Counted from the stretch's first letter, positions 1 to 8,631 are shown. The stretch: 64,000 nucleotides of DNA from Hyphomonadaceae bacterium UBA1849 (GCA_002338565.1 DDIN01000008.1:1183567-1247566), one strand, 5' to 3'. The notes: generated from the letters alone by a model not told the origin. A program made the numbers and translations.

Positions 1-38
1 GATGAGAATACGCCGGCCTGACTGAAAGCTTCTGACAC

Positions 39-653
39 ATGACAACCGAATTCCTGCTGGGCATGTTCCTGCTGGCATCCACGCTGGTCTGGACGCCCGG
101 TCCGAATAATACGCTGCTTGCCAATTCAGGTGCACGTCACGGGCTGGTGCGTACGTTGCCGCACTCTATGGGCGTGAATATCGGCTTTGCCTTTATGGTG
201 TTCACCATCTGCCTTGGCCTTGGCAGCGTGTTCGTTCAATTCCCGCTTTTGCGAGAAGTGCTGCGCTGGGCCGGCGCGGCGATCCTGTTATGGCTGTCAT
301 GGAAAATCGGCACATCAAAGTTCGAGCCACCGCATGAGGTAAAAACCTCAAAGCCCTGGGGTTTCTTTCAGGCGGCAGCTTTTCAATGGGTGAACCCGAA
401 AGCGTGGATCATGGCGATTTCATTTGCGGGGCAGCTGCCCGATCAGGAGCCGTTCTGGTATCCGCCGCTGGTCATCTCGCTGGTGATCCTCGCCGCAGGC
501 ATGCTGAGCTCGCATGGCTGGGTCTTGTTTGGCGTGGGGATACAGCGGTTTCTGTCGACGCCGCTGCGCTTCCGGATTTTCAGCCTCGTTATGGCGGGCT
601 TGCTCGTGCTGACGGTGATTGGCCTGTTACTGGCCGACCTGTCCGTGCATTAG
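39..653 (+). CDS. LysE/RhtB-family amino-acid exporter
   Basis: Inner-membrane exporter of the LysE superfamily, which pumps amino acids or small metabolites out of the cell. The 204-residue length is normal for the family. The N-terminal motif TPGPNNTLLANSGARHG (about residues 19-35) is the family signature, and about six hydrophobic segments follow. The substrate cannot be told from sequence. The stop codon overlaps the stop of the convergent antiporter gene by 4 nt. The window starts just upstream, so its promoter and upstream partners are not visible. Confidence 0.85.
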   Translation: MTTEFLLGMFLLASTLVWTPGPNNTLLANSGARHGLVRTLPHSMGVNIGFAFMVFTICLGLGSVFVQFPLLREVLRWAGAAILLWLSWKIGTSKFEPPHEVKTSKPWGFFQAAAFQWVNPKAWIMAISFAGQLPDQEPFWYPPLVISLVILAAGMLSSHGWVLFGVGIQRFLSTPLRFRIFSLVMAGLLVLTVIGLLLADLSVH

Positions 654-1852
654 CCGCCTTGTTCAGGCGACTGTTTCACGCCCAGCCAGTTTGCAGTCTG
701 AGATATCGTCCAGCCCTGAATGATGAGGGAGATGACGACGACAACGAATACGACGTTGAAAAAGCTGACGGTTACCGGTCCAGGTGAGATAACAGGAAAG
801 ATCGCAAGGAAGATAGGCACCGCGCCACGAAGACCCACCCAGCTGATGAAGGCTTTCTCACGTACAGAAAACCCGAATCCTGACATGGAAACAAAGACGG
901 CGGCGGGACGGGCAACCAGAATCAGAACGCCCGCAATGAGCGCTGCCTCCAATGCGGTCGTTGGTAGATCACGCGGTGTAACCAGCAGGCCCAGCATGAG
1001 GAAGAGCGCAATCTGGCTGAGCCATTGGGCCGCTTCAGAGAACCCGACGATACGTTCGATCAGATCATCCCGGAGATGATGGCGTAGGAATAAGCCCGCG
1101 AGATAAATTGCCAGAAAACCGCTGCCTTCCAGCAGAGTGGTTCCAGTGTAGACAATCAGCGCGCCCGCAAGCGCCATTGCCGGGTAGGTCCCCGGCGGCA
1201 TTTGTAGCCGGTTCAGAATGTAGGCAAGGCCTCGCCCGCCCATCCATCCAAATAACGCGCCAAGACCAAACTGCAGACCCAGCATTGGTAGAAAACGCGC
1301 GAAATCCGCGGCGTTCATGGCATCCTGCTGTGACATGAACGCCGTCAGCGCAACGGTCAGGAAAATTGCCATCGGGTCGTTCAGGCCGGATTCCAGCACC
1401 AGTGTATTTTCGATGCGCGGCTTTAACCCGATGCGATTTTGCTGGATCAGAAGAAAGGTCGCTGCTGCATCGGTTGAGGACACAACAGCACCGAGTAGTA
1501 ATCCTTCTACCAGCGACACATTGAAGATCCAGTGAGCCGCAAGACCCACTATGGCCGCAGTGAGCAGAACGCCAATGCTGGCCAGAACGAGTGATGGGGC
1601 GCGCGACGATTTCAGCCGGTTGAGTCTGGTTTCCACGCCACCGCCGTAAAGAATGATGGCGAGCGCGATACTTCCAAGGGCGTAGGCGGCATCGAAATTA
1701 TCAAAATCAATCTGTCCAGGGCCGTCTTCTCCCGCGAGCATTCCTACGCCAAGTACGACTAGAAGGATGGGCGCGCCAAGCTTTCTGGAAAGTGGAATAA
1801 GCAGAAAGCCAGCGAACACGAGGAGGCTCGAAAGGAAGATAAATTCGTTCAT
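650..1852 (-). CDS. CPA1-type cation/proton antiporter, membrane domain only (NhaP2-like)
   Basis: Monovalent cation/proton antiporter of the inner membrane, for Na+/K+ and pH homeostasis. The 400 residues are almost wholly hydrophobic helices. The unwound-helix motif SSTDAAA lies at about residues 125-131. The ESGLNDP motif at 154-160 carries the Asn-Asp pair (N158, D159) typical of electroneutral CPA1 exchangers. NhaP2/CvrA proteins usually add a cytoplasmic TrkA_C/regulatory tail of 150 or more residues, and that is absent here. The ion specificity is not determinable. It is convergent with the LysE gene. Confidence 0.85.
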   Translation of the reverse strand: MNEFIFLSSLLVFAGFLLIPLSRKLGAPILLVVLGVGMLAGEDGPGQIDFDNFDAAYALGSIALAIILYGGGVETRLNRLKSSRAPSLVLASIGVLLTAAIVGLAAHWIFNVSLVEGLLLGAVVSSTDAAATFLLIQQNRIGLKPRIENTLVLESGLNDPMAIFLTVALTAFMSQQDAMNAADFARFLPMLGLQFGLGALFGWMGGRGLAYILNRLQMPPGTYPAMALAGALIVYTGTTLLEGSGFLAIYLAGLFLRHHLRDDLIERIVGFSEAAQWLSQIALFLMLGLLVTPRDLPTTALEAALIAGVLILVARPAAVFVSMSGFGFSVREKAFISWVGLRGAVPIFLAIFPVISPGPVTVSFFNVVFVVVVISLIIQGWTISQTANWLGVKQSPEQGG

Positions 1853-1960
1853 TTACTGCGTGATATTTCAACCCCGTTTATCTCTGATCAGACGTTCGGG
1901 CGCGGTCGCACATGTCTGTGCGGTGCCCGTCCTGCTAGTTCGCCTGTTAAAGTCGGCGTT

Positions 1961-2821
1961 TTAGTTCAGCGTAATGCCGATAAAGGTCGGCGTCGGCACA
2001 TCGACGATTGGCTCTGCCTCTTCACCTTCCGGCGTCAGCACATCCATATTCTCTTCGTATATGGAGTTGAGCGCTGTGCGGAGCTCCAGCGTGGAGAGCG
2101 TAACCGGTGCTTCGCCTTCCAGATGGATGTTCTGGGAGAGGTCTGCGCCATCAAAGTCCAGCACAACGCCATGTGCTGTCTGGAACGCGATCAGACGCTC
2201 AACCAGCGCAAGGCGCACATCTTCTTCCAGCGGTTCTTCAAAATGCAGATCAATGATCAGCTCGCGCATCTGAACGGTATCGGCAGAGGCTTCTTCGAGC
2301 GCATCCAGAAGGTCTTCAACCTCTTCAAGGCGCAGCGCCATTTCATCCGGAACACCCTCGGCGCGAACTGCTGCAAGCTCTTCTAGAGCTTGTGAGAGCG
2401 TATTGGAGAGCGCGGCTTCCATCTCGGTGCGGGCCTCAGCATTACGGGCAATCGCTGTCGCCAGCGCGGCCTCTGAACGCAGAACGCCGCTGACATCACC
2501 TTCCAGCTTGCCTGCCAGACGATCAAGCCAGACAGACACATCACGGCGAAGCTCTGCCGTGTCGCGGTCACCATCCATGGCCAGCACACCGCGTGACATA
2601 TGTTCGAAGATGAGAGCAGTGAGTTCCGCCTGACCCGCGACTGAAATCTCTTCTTCAGCGGCTTCAGCTTCCGGGGCAGGGGCCTCTTCATGCGCTTCTG
2701 CTTCATGCATCACATCTTCAGCGGCATGCGCGTCGGCATCATCCTGCGCAAAGGCTGGCAAAGCCATAAAAGTAAGGCCGAAAGCACTGGCCAGAGCGGC
2801 GCGTCGGAATAGCTTTGTCAT
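1961..2821 (-). CDS. Exported Ala/Glu-rich protein of unknown function
   Basis: No family recognised. The product (286 residues) has a clear signal peptide ending PAFAQ (about residue 25). Next comes an acidic low-complexity stretch rich in Ala, Glu and His to about residue 60. The body is helical, with a coiled-coil-like acidic segment around 150-180, and the C-terminus is more beta-like. The frame stays open upstream into the divergent lepA, but the start at 2821 is preferred because AGGA lies 8 nt upstream and the signal peptide begins there. Probably periplasmic. Confidence 0.7.
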   Translation of the reverse strand: MTKLFRRAALASAFGLTFMALPAFAQDDADAHAAEDVMHEAEAHEEAPAPEAEAAEEEISVAGQAELTALIFEHMSRGVLAMDGDRDTAELRRDVSVWLDRLAGKLEGDVSGVLRSEAALATAIARNAEARTEMEAALSNTLSQALEELAAVRAEGVPDEMALRLEEVEDLLDALEEASADTVQMRELIIDLHFEEPLEEDVRLALVERLIAFQTAHGVVLDFDGADLSQNIHLEGEAPVTLSTLELRTALNSIYEENMDVLTPEGEEAEPIVDVPTPTFIGITLN

Positions 2822-2956
2822 ATGTCCCATCCTGAAGTCATCTGAAGCTGTCATAACATTGAATTTTGGCCGTGTATGACAATCTTCAAGATTGTATTTT
2901 CGTATTCGCAGGTATAGCCGCTTGGCGGTTGTGTTCGCCAGTGGTAGATCGCTCAA

Positions 2957-4762
2957 ATGACAGACAAATCCCACATCCGTAATTTTTCCATCATCGCTCA
3001 CATTGACCACGGTAAATCTACCCTGGCCGATCGCCTCATTCAGAAGTGTGGCGGCCTCACAGACCGTGAGATGAAAGAGCAGGTGCTCGACTCCATGGAT
3101 ATCGAGCGCGAGCGTGGCATTACCATTAAAGCGCAGACGGTTCGCCTGAACTATACCGCCAAGGATGGCGAGGATTACGTTCTGAACCTGATGGACACGC
3201 CGGGCCACGTTGACTTCGCCTATGAAGTCTCGCGCTGTCTGGCGGCGTGCGAAGGCTCGCTTCTGGTGGTGGATGCCTCACAGGGCGTTGAAGCGCAGAC
3301 GCTGGCGAACGTCTATCAGGCGATTGATCAGGACCATGAGATCGTTCCGGTCCTCAACAAGATCGACCTGCCAGCGGCTGACATTGAGCGCGTCTCCGAA
3401 CAGATTGAAGACGTGATCGGCATTGATGCGTCTGATGCGGTCCAGATTTCTGCGAAAACCGGCATTGGCATTGAAGATGTCCTCGAAGCCATCGTCACGC
3501 GCCTGCCAGCGCCGCAGGACGGCGACCGTGACAAGCCGCTCAAAGCCTCTCTCGTTGATGCCTATTACGACCCGTATCTCGGCGTCGTCGTCATTGTGCG
3601 CATCATTGATGGCGTGATGAATAAGAAGCAAAAAGTGAAAATGATGCGCACCGGCGCAACATACGAGCTTGATAATGTCGGCGTGTTTGCACCGAAGCCA
3701 ACCTATGTAGACGAGCTTGGCCCGGGCGAAGTCGGCTTCATGATCGCCTCGATCAAAGAGGTCGCTGACTGCGCGATTGGTGACACGATCACGACAGAGA
3801 AAAACCCGACAACGACCGCGCTGAAAGGCTATAAAGACGTTCAGCCAGTGGTCTTCTGTGGCCTCTTCCCGGTGGATGCTGGCGATTTTGACGATCTTCG
3901 CGCCGCGATGGGTAAGCTGCGCCTGAACGATGCTTCCTTCACTTGGGAAATGGAAACCTCAGCCGCGCTCGGCATGGGCTTCCGGTGCGGCTTCCTCGGT
4001 CTTCTCCACCTTGAGATCATTCAGGAACGCCTCTCCCGCGAGTTTGACCTCGATCTCATCGCGACCGCGCCAAGCGTGGTCTATGAGCTGACCATGACGG
4101 ACGGCACCGATTACGAGCTTCACAACCCGGCGGACATGCCAGAGGTGACGAAGATCAAGGAAGTGCGCGAACCGTGGATCAATGCGACCATTTACACGCC
4201 AGATGAGTATCTGGGCGCTATCCTGAAACTGTGTCAGGACCGCCGCGGTATTCAGACAGAGCTCACCTATGTGGGCGGCCGCGCCATGATCAAATACGAA
4301 CTTCCGCTCAACGAAGTGGTGTTCGACTTTTATGATCGCCTGAAATCCATCTCACGCGGCTATGCGAGCTTCGACTATGAAATTGTCGAACACCGCGCTG
4401 AAAATCTCGTGAAAATGAACATTCTGGTGAATGATGAGCCGGTAGACGCGCTCGCCATGCTGGTTCACCGTGACCGTGCTGAAGGCCGTGGCCGTCAGAT
4501 GTGCGAACGCCTGAAAGAGCTTATTCCGCGCCAGCAGTTCAAAATCCCGATTCAGGCGGCGATTGGCGCGAAGGTTATTGCCCGGGAAACCATCTCTGCG
4601 GTCCGCAAAGACGTGACGGCGAAGTGTTACGGCGGTGACGCGACGCGTAAGCGTAAGCTTCTGGATAAGCAGGCCGCTGGTAAGAAGCGTATGCGCCAGT
4701 TCGGTAAGGTGGAAATCCCGCAGGAGGCGTTTGTTGCGGCGCTTCGCATGGACGGGGATTAG
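2957..4762 (+). CDS. lepA: Elongation factor 4 (back-translocating GTPase)
   Basis: Ribosome-binding translational GTPase EF4/LepA. The full-length product (601 residues) has the P-loop AHIDHGKST near residue 14, switch II DTPGHVDF, NKIDLPAA (G4), EF-G-like domains, and the LepA-specific C-terminal domain with GGDATRKRKLLDKQ AAGKKR near the end. It promotes back-translocation or ribosome maturation under stress. It is divergent from the exported acidic protein gene. A gene of different composition follows 10 nt after the stop. Confidence 0.97.
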   Translation: MTDKSHIRNFSIIAHIDHGKSTLADRLIQKCGGLTDREMKEQVLDSMDIERERGITIKAQTVRLNYTAKDGEDYVLNLMDTPGHVDFAYEVSRCLAACEGSLLVVDASQGVEAQTLANVYQAIDQDHEIVPVLNKIDLPAADIERVSEQIEDVIGIDASDAVQISAKTGIGIEDVLEAIVTRLPAPQDGDRDKPLKASLVDAYYDPYLGVVVIVRIIDGVMNKKQKVKMMRTGATYELDNVGVFAPKPTYVDELGPGEVGFMIASIKEVADCAIGDTITTEKNPTTTALKGYKDVQPVVFCGLFPVDAGDFDDLRAAMGKLRLNDASFTWEMETSAALGMGFRCGFLGLLHLEIIQERLSREFDLDLIATAPSVVYELTMTDGTDYELHNPADMPEVTKIKEVREPWINATIYTPDEYLGAILKLCQDRRGIQTELTYVGGRAMIKYELPLNEVVFDFYDRLKSISRGYASFDYEIVEHRAENLVKMNILVNDEPVDALAMLVHRDRAEGRGRQMCERLKELIPRQQFKIPIQAAIGAKVIARETISAVRKDVTAKCYGGDATRKRKLLDKQAAGKKRMRQFGKVEIPQEAFVAALRMDGD

Positions 4763-4772
4763 GCGTCGCGTT

Positions 4773-5684
4773 GTGTTAGAGCAGCCAAGATTTCTCACTG
4801 ACGAAGAGTATGAAGCGCGCAGTGATAAAGACATAGAGAACTATGCCAATGAGGATTGGTATTTTGAGGCGTCTCGCCGTGATTTGATAAACAGGACGTT
4901 TCTACGCCCTGCAGACTCAACCTATGTAACCGCTCGTTGGCAGTTTTTCGTCGGTATGCAGTTCGAGTTTTATTGGAGCGCTCTGCATGCAGTTGAAAAA
5001 TACATAAAAGCATCGTTGTTGCTTAGTGGTCATGAGGGAGCCAAGAAGTTCGGGCACAAGATTCAAGAAGGCTATGAAGTACTGCAATCACAGTTAATCA
5101 CGGGTCTGTTGCCCGATGAGTTTCCTGCAGTGCTATTGAACAGGATTGCGCCCGTTATAGAAGCTACGGCGAGGAAACGTTTGAGTTGCGCCGGACCAAA
5201 AGAGTTCATCGATAACCTTGTATCGAATGGTGGTATCGACGCGCGGTACGCGCTGAGAAGCAACACCACGGCAACGTCGGATATTTATTGCCTCGACTTA
5301 ACAGTCTTTATGTTGCGTCGTCTTTGCGATAATTTGTCAGATGTTTCAAAGCAGCAGCACATCTTGGACCAGCCGGACATCTGTACCATAAAAAGCGGGC
5401 TGCTCGAGGATATTTGCCGGCAGGAAGGCCATCGTTTGTGGCCATATTTAAGCAGAGTGAACTATTTTTTGGTTCCTAAGCCTGACTTATCGGTCGCGCT
5501 TAGAGACTTTGGTTGGCCAGCATTTAGCAACTCAGCTATCTATAACAATATCTGGGAAAACATTGAATCTGACAAACCAATGCGTAGGCGCGTTGCGAAG
5601 CGGCTAGCGCAGTGGGCGCTGGATAACATAACGTTACCGCCAGAAGCGAGGAGTGATCTCGTTGAAGTCGTCAGAAGAAAGTAG
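4773..5684 (+). CDS. Hypothetical protein, possibly HEPN-like, AT-richer than its neighbours
   Basis: No family assigned with confidence. The 303-residue product is helical. The segment ALHAVEKYIKASLLLSGH recalls the paired helices of HEPN-type proteins, but no clear Rx4-6H catalytic motif is seen. The GTG at 4773 is chosen because it is the first in-frame start after the lepA stop and the upstream part of the frame is shadowed by lepA. The gene is visibly AT-richer than lepA and has different codon choice, which suggests acquisition. The start and function are uncertain. Confidence 0.55.
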   Translation: MLEQPRFLTDEEYEARSDKDIENYANEDWYFEASRRDLINRTFLRPADSTYVTARWQFFVGMQFEFYWSALHAVEKYIKASLLLSGHEGAKKFGHKIQEGYEVLQSQLITGLLPDEFPAVLLNRIAPVIEATARKRLSCAGPKEFIDNLVSNGGIDARYALRSNTTATSDIYCLDLTVFMLRRLCDNLSDVSKQQHILDQPDICTIKSGLLEDICRQEGHRLWPYLSRVNYFLVPKPDLSVALRDFGWPAFSNSAIYNNIWENIESDKPMRRRVAKRLAQWALDNITLPPEARSDLVEVVRRK

Positions 5685-5765
5685 AATTTCTGCGGTCAAG
5701 GATGCCCTTTTTCGTTATGATTTTATATAAATCCAACGCCTGAAATTTTGCCCTATCCTGACAAC

Positions 5766-6836
5766 ATGTCAGAGACCGCAACCGAAATTCAGTCTTACGA
5801 GCCGCGCGATATTGCGCAGCGGCTGAAGGCGTATATCTGCCGTGCGGCTTCTCTGGCTGAAGCTCATTTTGAGGAACCAGCCCAGAACGTGCGTCATAGT
5901 GAAGGGGCAAGTAGCCTTGAGCGCGTTGCATGCGGGCCGACAGGGCCGCGGGAACAAAACAAGCAAGCGGGCGGTCAAACGAGTGAAGTCAGCCCTGAGC
6001 GCGTTCTATGTGATCCGAGAGGATCACGAGAACAAACCAAAATGCTCCAGCATCGCTATCACACCGCCATGATGGAGCATGTGAAGCGACTGGAATATGT
6101 GTTGCGCTGTTTCATTCTGTTTCTTGCGGGCGAGCTGATTGCGCTTGGCCGTGTGACAGCATCTGCGCCGCGCACGCGTGCGAAGCCCGCAGAAAAATCA
6201 TTCGTCCAGAAGCAGGATGAGACGCTGCGCGATCAACTGCGAGACCTTCCACGGCTCAACAGCTTTTCTGTTCTGACGCCGGTGATTGAGGGCAAGGGAC
6301 GCGGTCGGCCTTGCAAGCGCAGCTACACCTTCCTGCCGGATAGTCTGCGGCTGGTAGATGCGGGGCATCTGCTCGCGCGGTTTAATCGCTTGTCGTCCGT
6401 GCTCACGCGCGTGGATAAAATGGCCATGTCACTGGCCGCGCGGGCTTTGCGGTCTTCGCTCATCCCTATGAGCAGCCCTGAGCGCGTTCCATGCGAGCCA
6501 ACAGGGTCGCGGGAACAAATCGAACGAGCGGGTGGTCAAACAGGCGCATGCAGCCTTGAGCGCGTTCTGTGTGATCCGACTGGATCACGAGAACAAGACA
6601 AACAAGAGCTTCCCAATCCCCTCTATTACGAACCGCTCGCGCACTTCTGCCCGCCTGAAAGCTTATGGGCGTCTGCCCATGACGAGGCGGAGCGGCGCGA
6701 TGTGAACTTCATCCACTATATGGCCGCCGCAAAGCTGGAAGAGATCGGCTATGGCATAAGGCCGAACCCTTACGCCGGCCTGCCGGACTTGTCCTGCGTT
6801 GACCCGCCCGATCCGCCGACGGTGAGATGTCTTTAA
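5766..6836 (+). CDS. Hypothetical protein interrupted in frame by two 124-bp repeat elements
   Basis: Unknown function. The host protein is basic and helical, with RYHTAMMEHVKRLEYVLRCF and a hydrophobic stretch around residues 110-130, then a C-terminal part ending near PYAGLPDLSCVDPPDPP. Two segments rich in the motif ERVxCxPxGSREQ sit at about residues 50-91 and 237-278. They correspond to near-identical DNA repeats (5913-6036 and 6474-6597) lying 561 bp apart, so they are read in the same frame and the reading frame stays open. ATG 5766 is preferred over the TTG at 5748. The two segments look like insertions that the protein tolerates. Confidence 0.65.
   Translation: MSETATEIQSYEPRDIAQRLKAYICRAASLAEAHFEEPAQNVRHSEGASSLERVACGPTGPREQNKQAGGQTSEVSPERVLCDPRGSREQTKMLQHRYHTAMMEHVKRLEYVLRCFILFLAGELIALGRVTASAPRTRAKPAEKSFVQKQDETLRDQLRDLPRLNSFSVLTPVIEGKGRGRPCKRSYTFLPDSLRLVDAGHLLARFNRLSSVLTRVDKMAMSLAARALRSSLIPMSSPERVPCEPTGSREQIERAGGQTGACSLERVLCDPTGSREQDKQELPNPLYYEPLAHFCPPESLWASAHDEAERRDVNFIHYMAAAKLEEIGYGIRPNPYAGLPDLSCVDPPDPPTVRCL
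5913..6036 (+). repeat. Copy 1 of a 124-bp palindromic element inside a coding region
   Basis: Starts AGCCTTGAGCGCGTT and ends ACGAGAACAAA. It contains two related half units about 78 bp apart (5913 and 5991), each starting AGCCxTGAGCGCGTT. The second half has a perfect hairpin, GTGATCC-GAGA-GGATCAC. The first has an imperfect one whose outer stem is GCGG/CCGC around a GACA loop. The copy adds about 41 residues to the host protein. Confidence 0.75.
6474..6597 (+). repeat. Copy 2 of the 124-bp palindromic element inside the same gene
   Basis: Same length, orientation and reading frame as copy 1. The second-half hairpin is again perfect (GTGATCC-GACT-GGATCAC), with only loop bases changed. In the first-half hairpin the outer stem is GCGA/TCGC where copy 1 has GCGG/CCGC, a compensatory change that keeps pairing. 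This resembles, by analogy only, the in-frame Rickettsia palindromic elements. Confidence 0.75.
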
Positions 6837-6878
6837 TTTTGCTCGCACCGGTGCCTCGACTTTGTCTCGGCGGTGCTG

Positions 6879-7170
6879 CGCCTTCGCGTTGCTCGTGGCT
6901 TCTCCTCCACAAGCGACGGCGCGGGCGCAGGGTTGTGAGCATAGCGAACAGCGCACCCGAGCAAACTCAGACAAAACCCGCCTTCGCGTTGCTCGTGGCT
7001 TCTCCTCCACAAGCGACGGCGCGGGCGCAGGGTGGTGAGCATAGCGAACAGCGCACCCGAGCAAACTCAGACAAAACCCGCCATCGCGTTGCTCGTGGTC
7101 TCTCCTCCACAAGCGACGGCGCAGGCGCAGGGTGGTGAGCGCAGCGAACGACGCACCCGAGCAAGCTCAA
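6879..7170. repeat. Tandem repeat, three copies with a 100-bp period
   Basis: Copies begin at 6879, 6979 and 7079 with CGCC(T/A)TCGCGTTGCTCGTGG. Copies 1 and 2 are nearly identical; copy 3 has more substitutions and decays after about 7160. The period is not a multiple of three, so open frames across it on both strands are probably artefacts. The region 6837-7274 between the hypothetical gene and the baeRF gene holds nothing else that I can support as a gene. Confidence 0.85.
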
Positions 7171-7274
7171 TGACTCTACGGCGCAGGCGCTTCTCCAAAC
7201 AGTTTCGGAACATGCCGCCGGTCCAGTCCGTTGTTTCTGTTCAACTGAAACACAAGACTGGGAGATAGACAGAC

Positions 7275-8333
7275 ATGGCCCTTGCGGACATTAAAAAGCT
7301 GAGCACCGAATTCGATCAGGACGTTGTGAGCCTCTATGTGCCGCGCCCGGCAATTGAAGCCAACGGTGAAAAATGGCGCATTTTGAAGAAGAACCTTCAG
7401 CAGCAGCTCGCTGAATTTGAGGGCCGCACAGACCGTATTGAAGCCTGGCTCGAAGGTCTGGAGCTGTCTGACTTTCTGGGGCTTGGTAAGGCCGCATTCC
7501 AGAAAGACGATACATTGCGTACCGCTGACCTGAATGCGCGCCCGAAAGCGATGATTGCGGGTCCGGATGCTGCATTTGTATCGCCCCTGATTGCGGACAT
7601 TGATAACAAGGCGCAGGGCTGGATTGTTGAGATTAATCGCGAAGCGCCGGGTCTCTATTTCCATGATGGCCAGAACCTGCACGATCTTTCAGAGCGCCTG
7701 AACGCGCCTGAATTTGAAGACGTGATCGAGCGCCGCGAGATTATGGATGATGTCTTCTTTCACTCGGCATCGCGTGGCGGTGTCGGCCAGTCCAAATTCC
7801 ACTCGCTGGGCACTGACAAGAGCGAAGAAGAAGATCGGACCGAAGAAGCCTATTACCGGGACGTCTGGTCGGCCTTGCAACATGTCATTCCGGCCCAGTC
7901 GCAGAATGTCCATATCGTCGGCGAACGCGGCACGGTGGGCCATTTTGCCAAGCTCAGCCCGCGGGACGACTGGAATGTTGTCCAGCATCAGGCGGGTAAT
8001 GGTGTCGCCGGTCTCGACCTGACGAGCGTGTTTGGTGAGACGAGCGCTCTGCCGGATGACCAGCAGCTCACGCCGATGAATTCCGATGATCTCTCCGAGG
8101 CCGCAAAGCAGGGCCGTATTGCCAGTATTTATATGTCGAACGGATCGGACCTTCTGGAAATGGCTGATGAAGGCGCAACGGACGAGCATCTTAGCCTGCG
8201 CCGTGTGAAGCAGGACGGCAAAGAACGCCTGGACGATGTGGTCCTCCATACCCTCCACAATGGAGGCGATATCCATTTCGTACCAAAGGCAGAGTTGGAA
8301 AGCCTTGTGCCGCTCGTTGAGACCCGCTGGTAG
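7275..8333 (+). CDS. Bacterial archaeo-eukaryotic release-factor-like protein (baeRF family)
   Basis: The 352-residue product resembles the eRF1/Pelota-like bacterial family. VVSLYVPRP near residues 17-25 matches the family's opening strand. The C-terminus has an L7Ae/eRF1-domain-3-like strand-turn-strand, LHTLHNGGDIHFVP (about 326-339). By family it may act on ribosomes or tRNA-bound states, but no biochemical role is established that I can rely on. A GGAGA Shine-Dalgarno lies about 10 nt before the ATG. The gene sits between the tandem repeat and a regulated small-protein gene. Confidence 0.65.
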   Translation: MALADIKKLSTEFDQDVVSLYVPRPAIEANGEKWRILKKNLQQQLAEFEGRTDRIEAWLEGLELSDFLGLGKAAFQKDDTLRTADLNARPKAMIAGPDAAFVSPLIADIDNKAQGWIVEINREAPGLYFHDGQNLHDLSERLNAPEFEDVIERREIMDDVFFHSASRGGVGQSKFHSLGTDKSEEEDRTEEAYYRDVWSALQHVIPAQSQNVHIVGERGTVGHFAKLSPRDDWNVVQHQAGNGVAGLDLTSVFGETSALPDDQQLTPMNSDDLSEAAKQGRIASIYMSNGSDLLEMADEGATDEHLSLRRVKQDGKERLDDVVLHTLHNGGDIHFVPKAELESLVPLVETRW

Positions 8334-8366
8334 GCATGCTCGACCAAAGGCGAATACCTAATACAT

Positions 8367-8395
8367 TTGACAAAGTTACACATATCGTGTAACTT
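8367..8395 (+). promoter_or_regulatory. Sigma70-type promoter overlapped by a perfect palindrome
   Basis: TTGACA at 8367-8372 and TAACTT at 8390-8395 are spaced by 17 nt, giving a near-consensus promoter reading towards the DUF4278 gene. The inverted repeat AAGTTACAC-N5-GTGTAACTT at 8373-8395 fills the spacer and -10 box, as expected for a repressor operator of TetR/MarR type. No regulator gene is adjacent. Confidence 0.6.
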
Positions 8396-8457
8396 GCTTA
8401 CAGGACTAGGGAGAAGGAAGGCTGCGCGCGGGGTGCAGCATGCAGATGGAGGGCATT

Positions 8458-8631
8458 ATGCAGAAGATTATTTATCGTGGATTTGACGTCATCGCTGACA
8501 AGACGACGGGCAAACAGGATAAGTCGCCGCGAATTTATCGTGGTGTAACCTTCATGCCCACCGATCGCATGGTGCGCTGCCGTAAATCCGGCACCCAGCA
8601 AACGCTGTATCGCGGCGTAGTCTCAGCTTAA
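8458..8631 (+). CDS. DUF4278-like small protein
   Basis: The 57-residue product has two YRG motifs (IIYRGFDV near the N-terminus, LYRGVVSA at the end) and a central RIYRGVTF, the repetitive pattern of DUF4278 proteins. The function is unknown. The ATG at 8458 is chosen over the one at 8440 because GGAGGG lies 4 nt upstream of it. It is preceded by the palindromic promoter at 8367-8395 and followed by a bidirectional terminator. Confidence 0.65.
   Translation: MQKIIYRGFDVIADKTTGKQDKSPRIYRGVTFMPTDRMVRCRKSGTQQTLYRGVVSA

Noticed and set aside
2822..3208. N-terminal extension of the exported acidic protein gene to 3208, overlapping lepA
   Set aside because: It would overlap lepA by 252 nt in antisense and hide the signal peptide that begins at 2821 behind AGGA.
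4352..4834. Long open frame antisense to the end of lepA
   Set aside because: Shadow of a strongly biased conserved gene; no start signals.
6879..7170. CRISPR array
   Set aside because: Three directly adjoining 100-bp units without unique spacers and no cas genes; a plain tandem repeat.
6663..7170. Open frames on both strands across the tandem repeat
   Set aside because: They arise from the repeat's base composition; the 100-bp period changes frame in each copy and no ribosome site is present.
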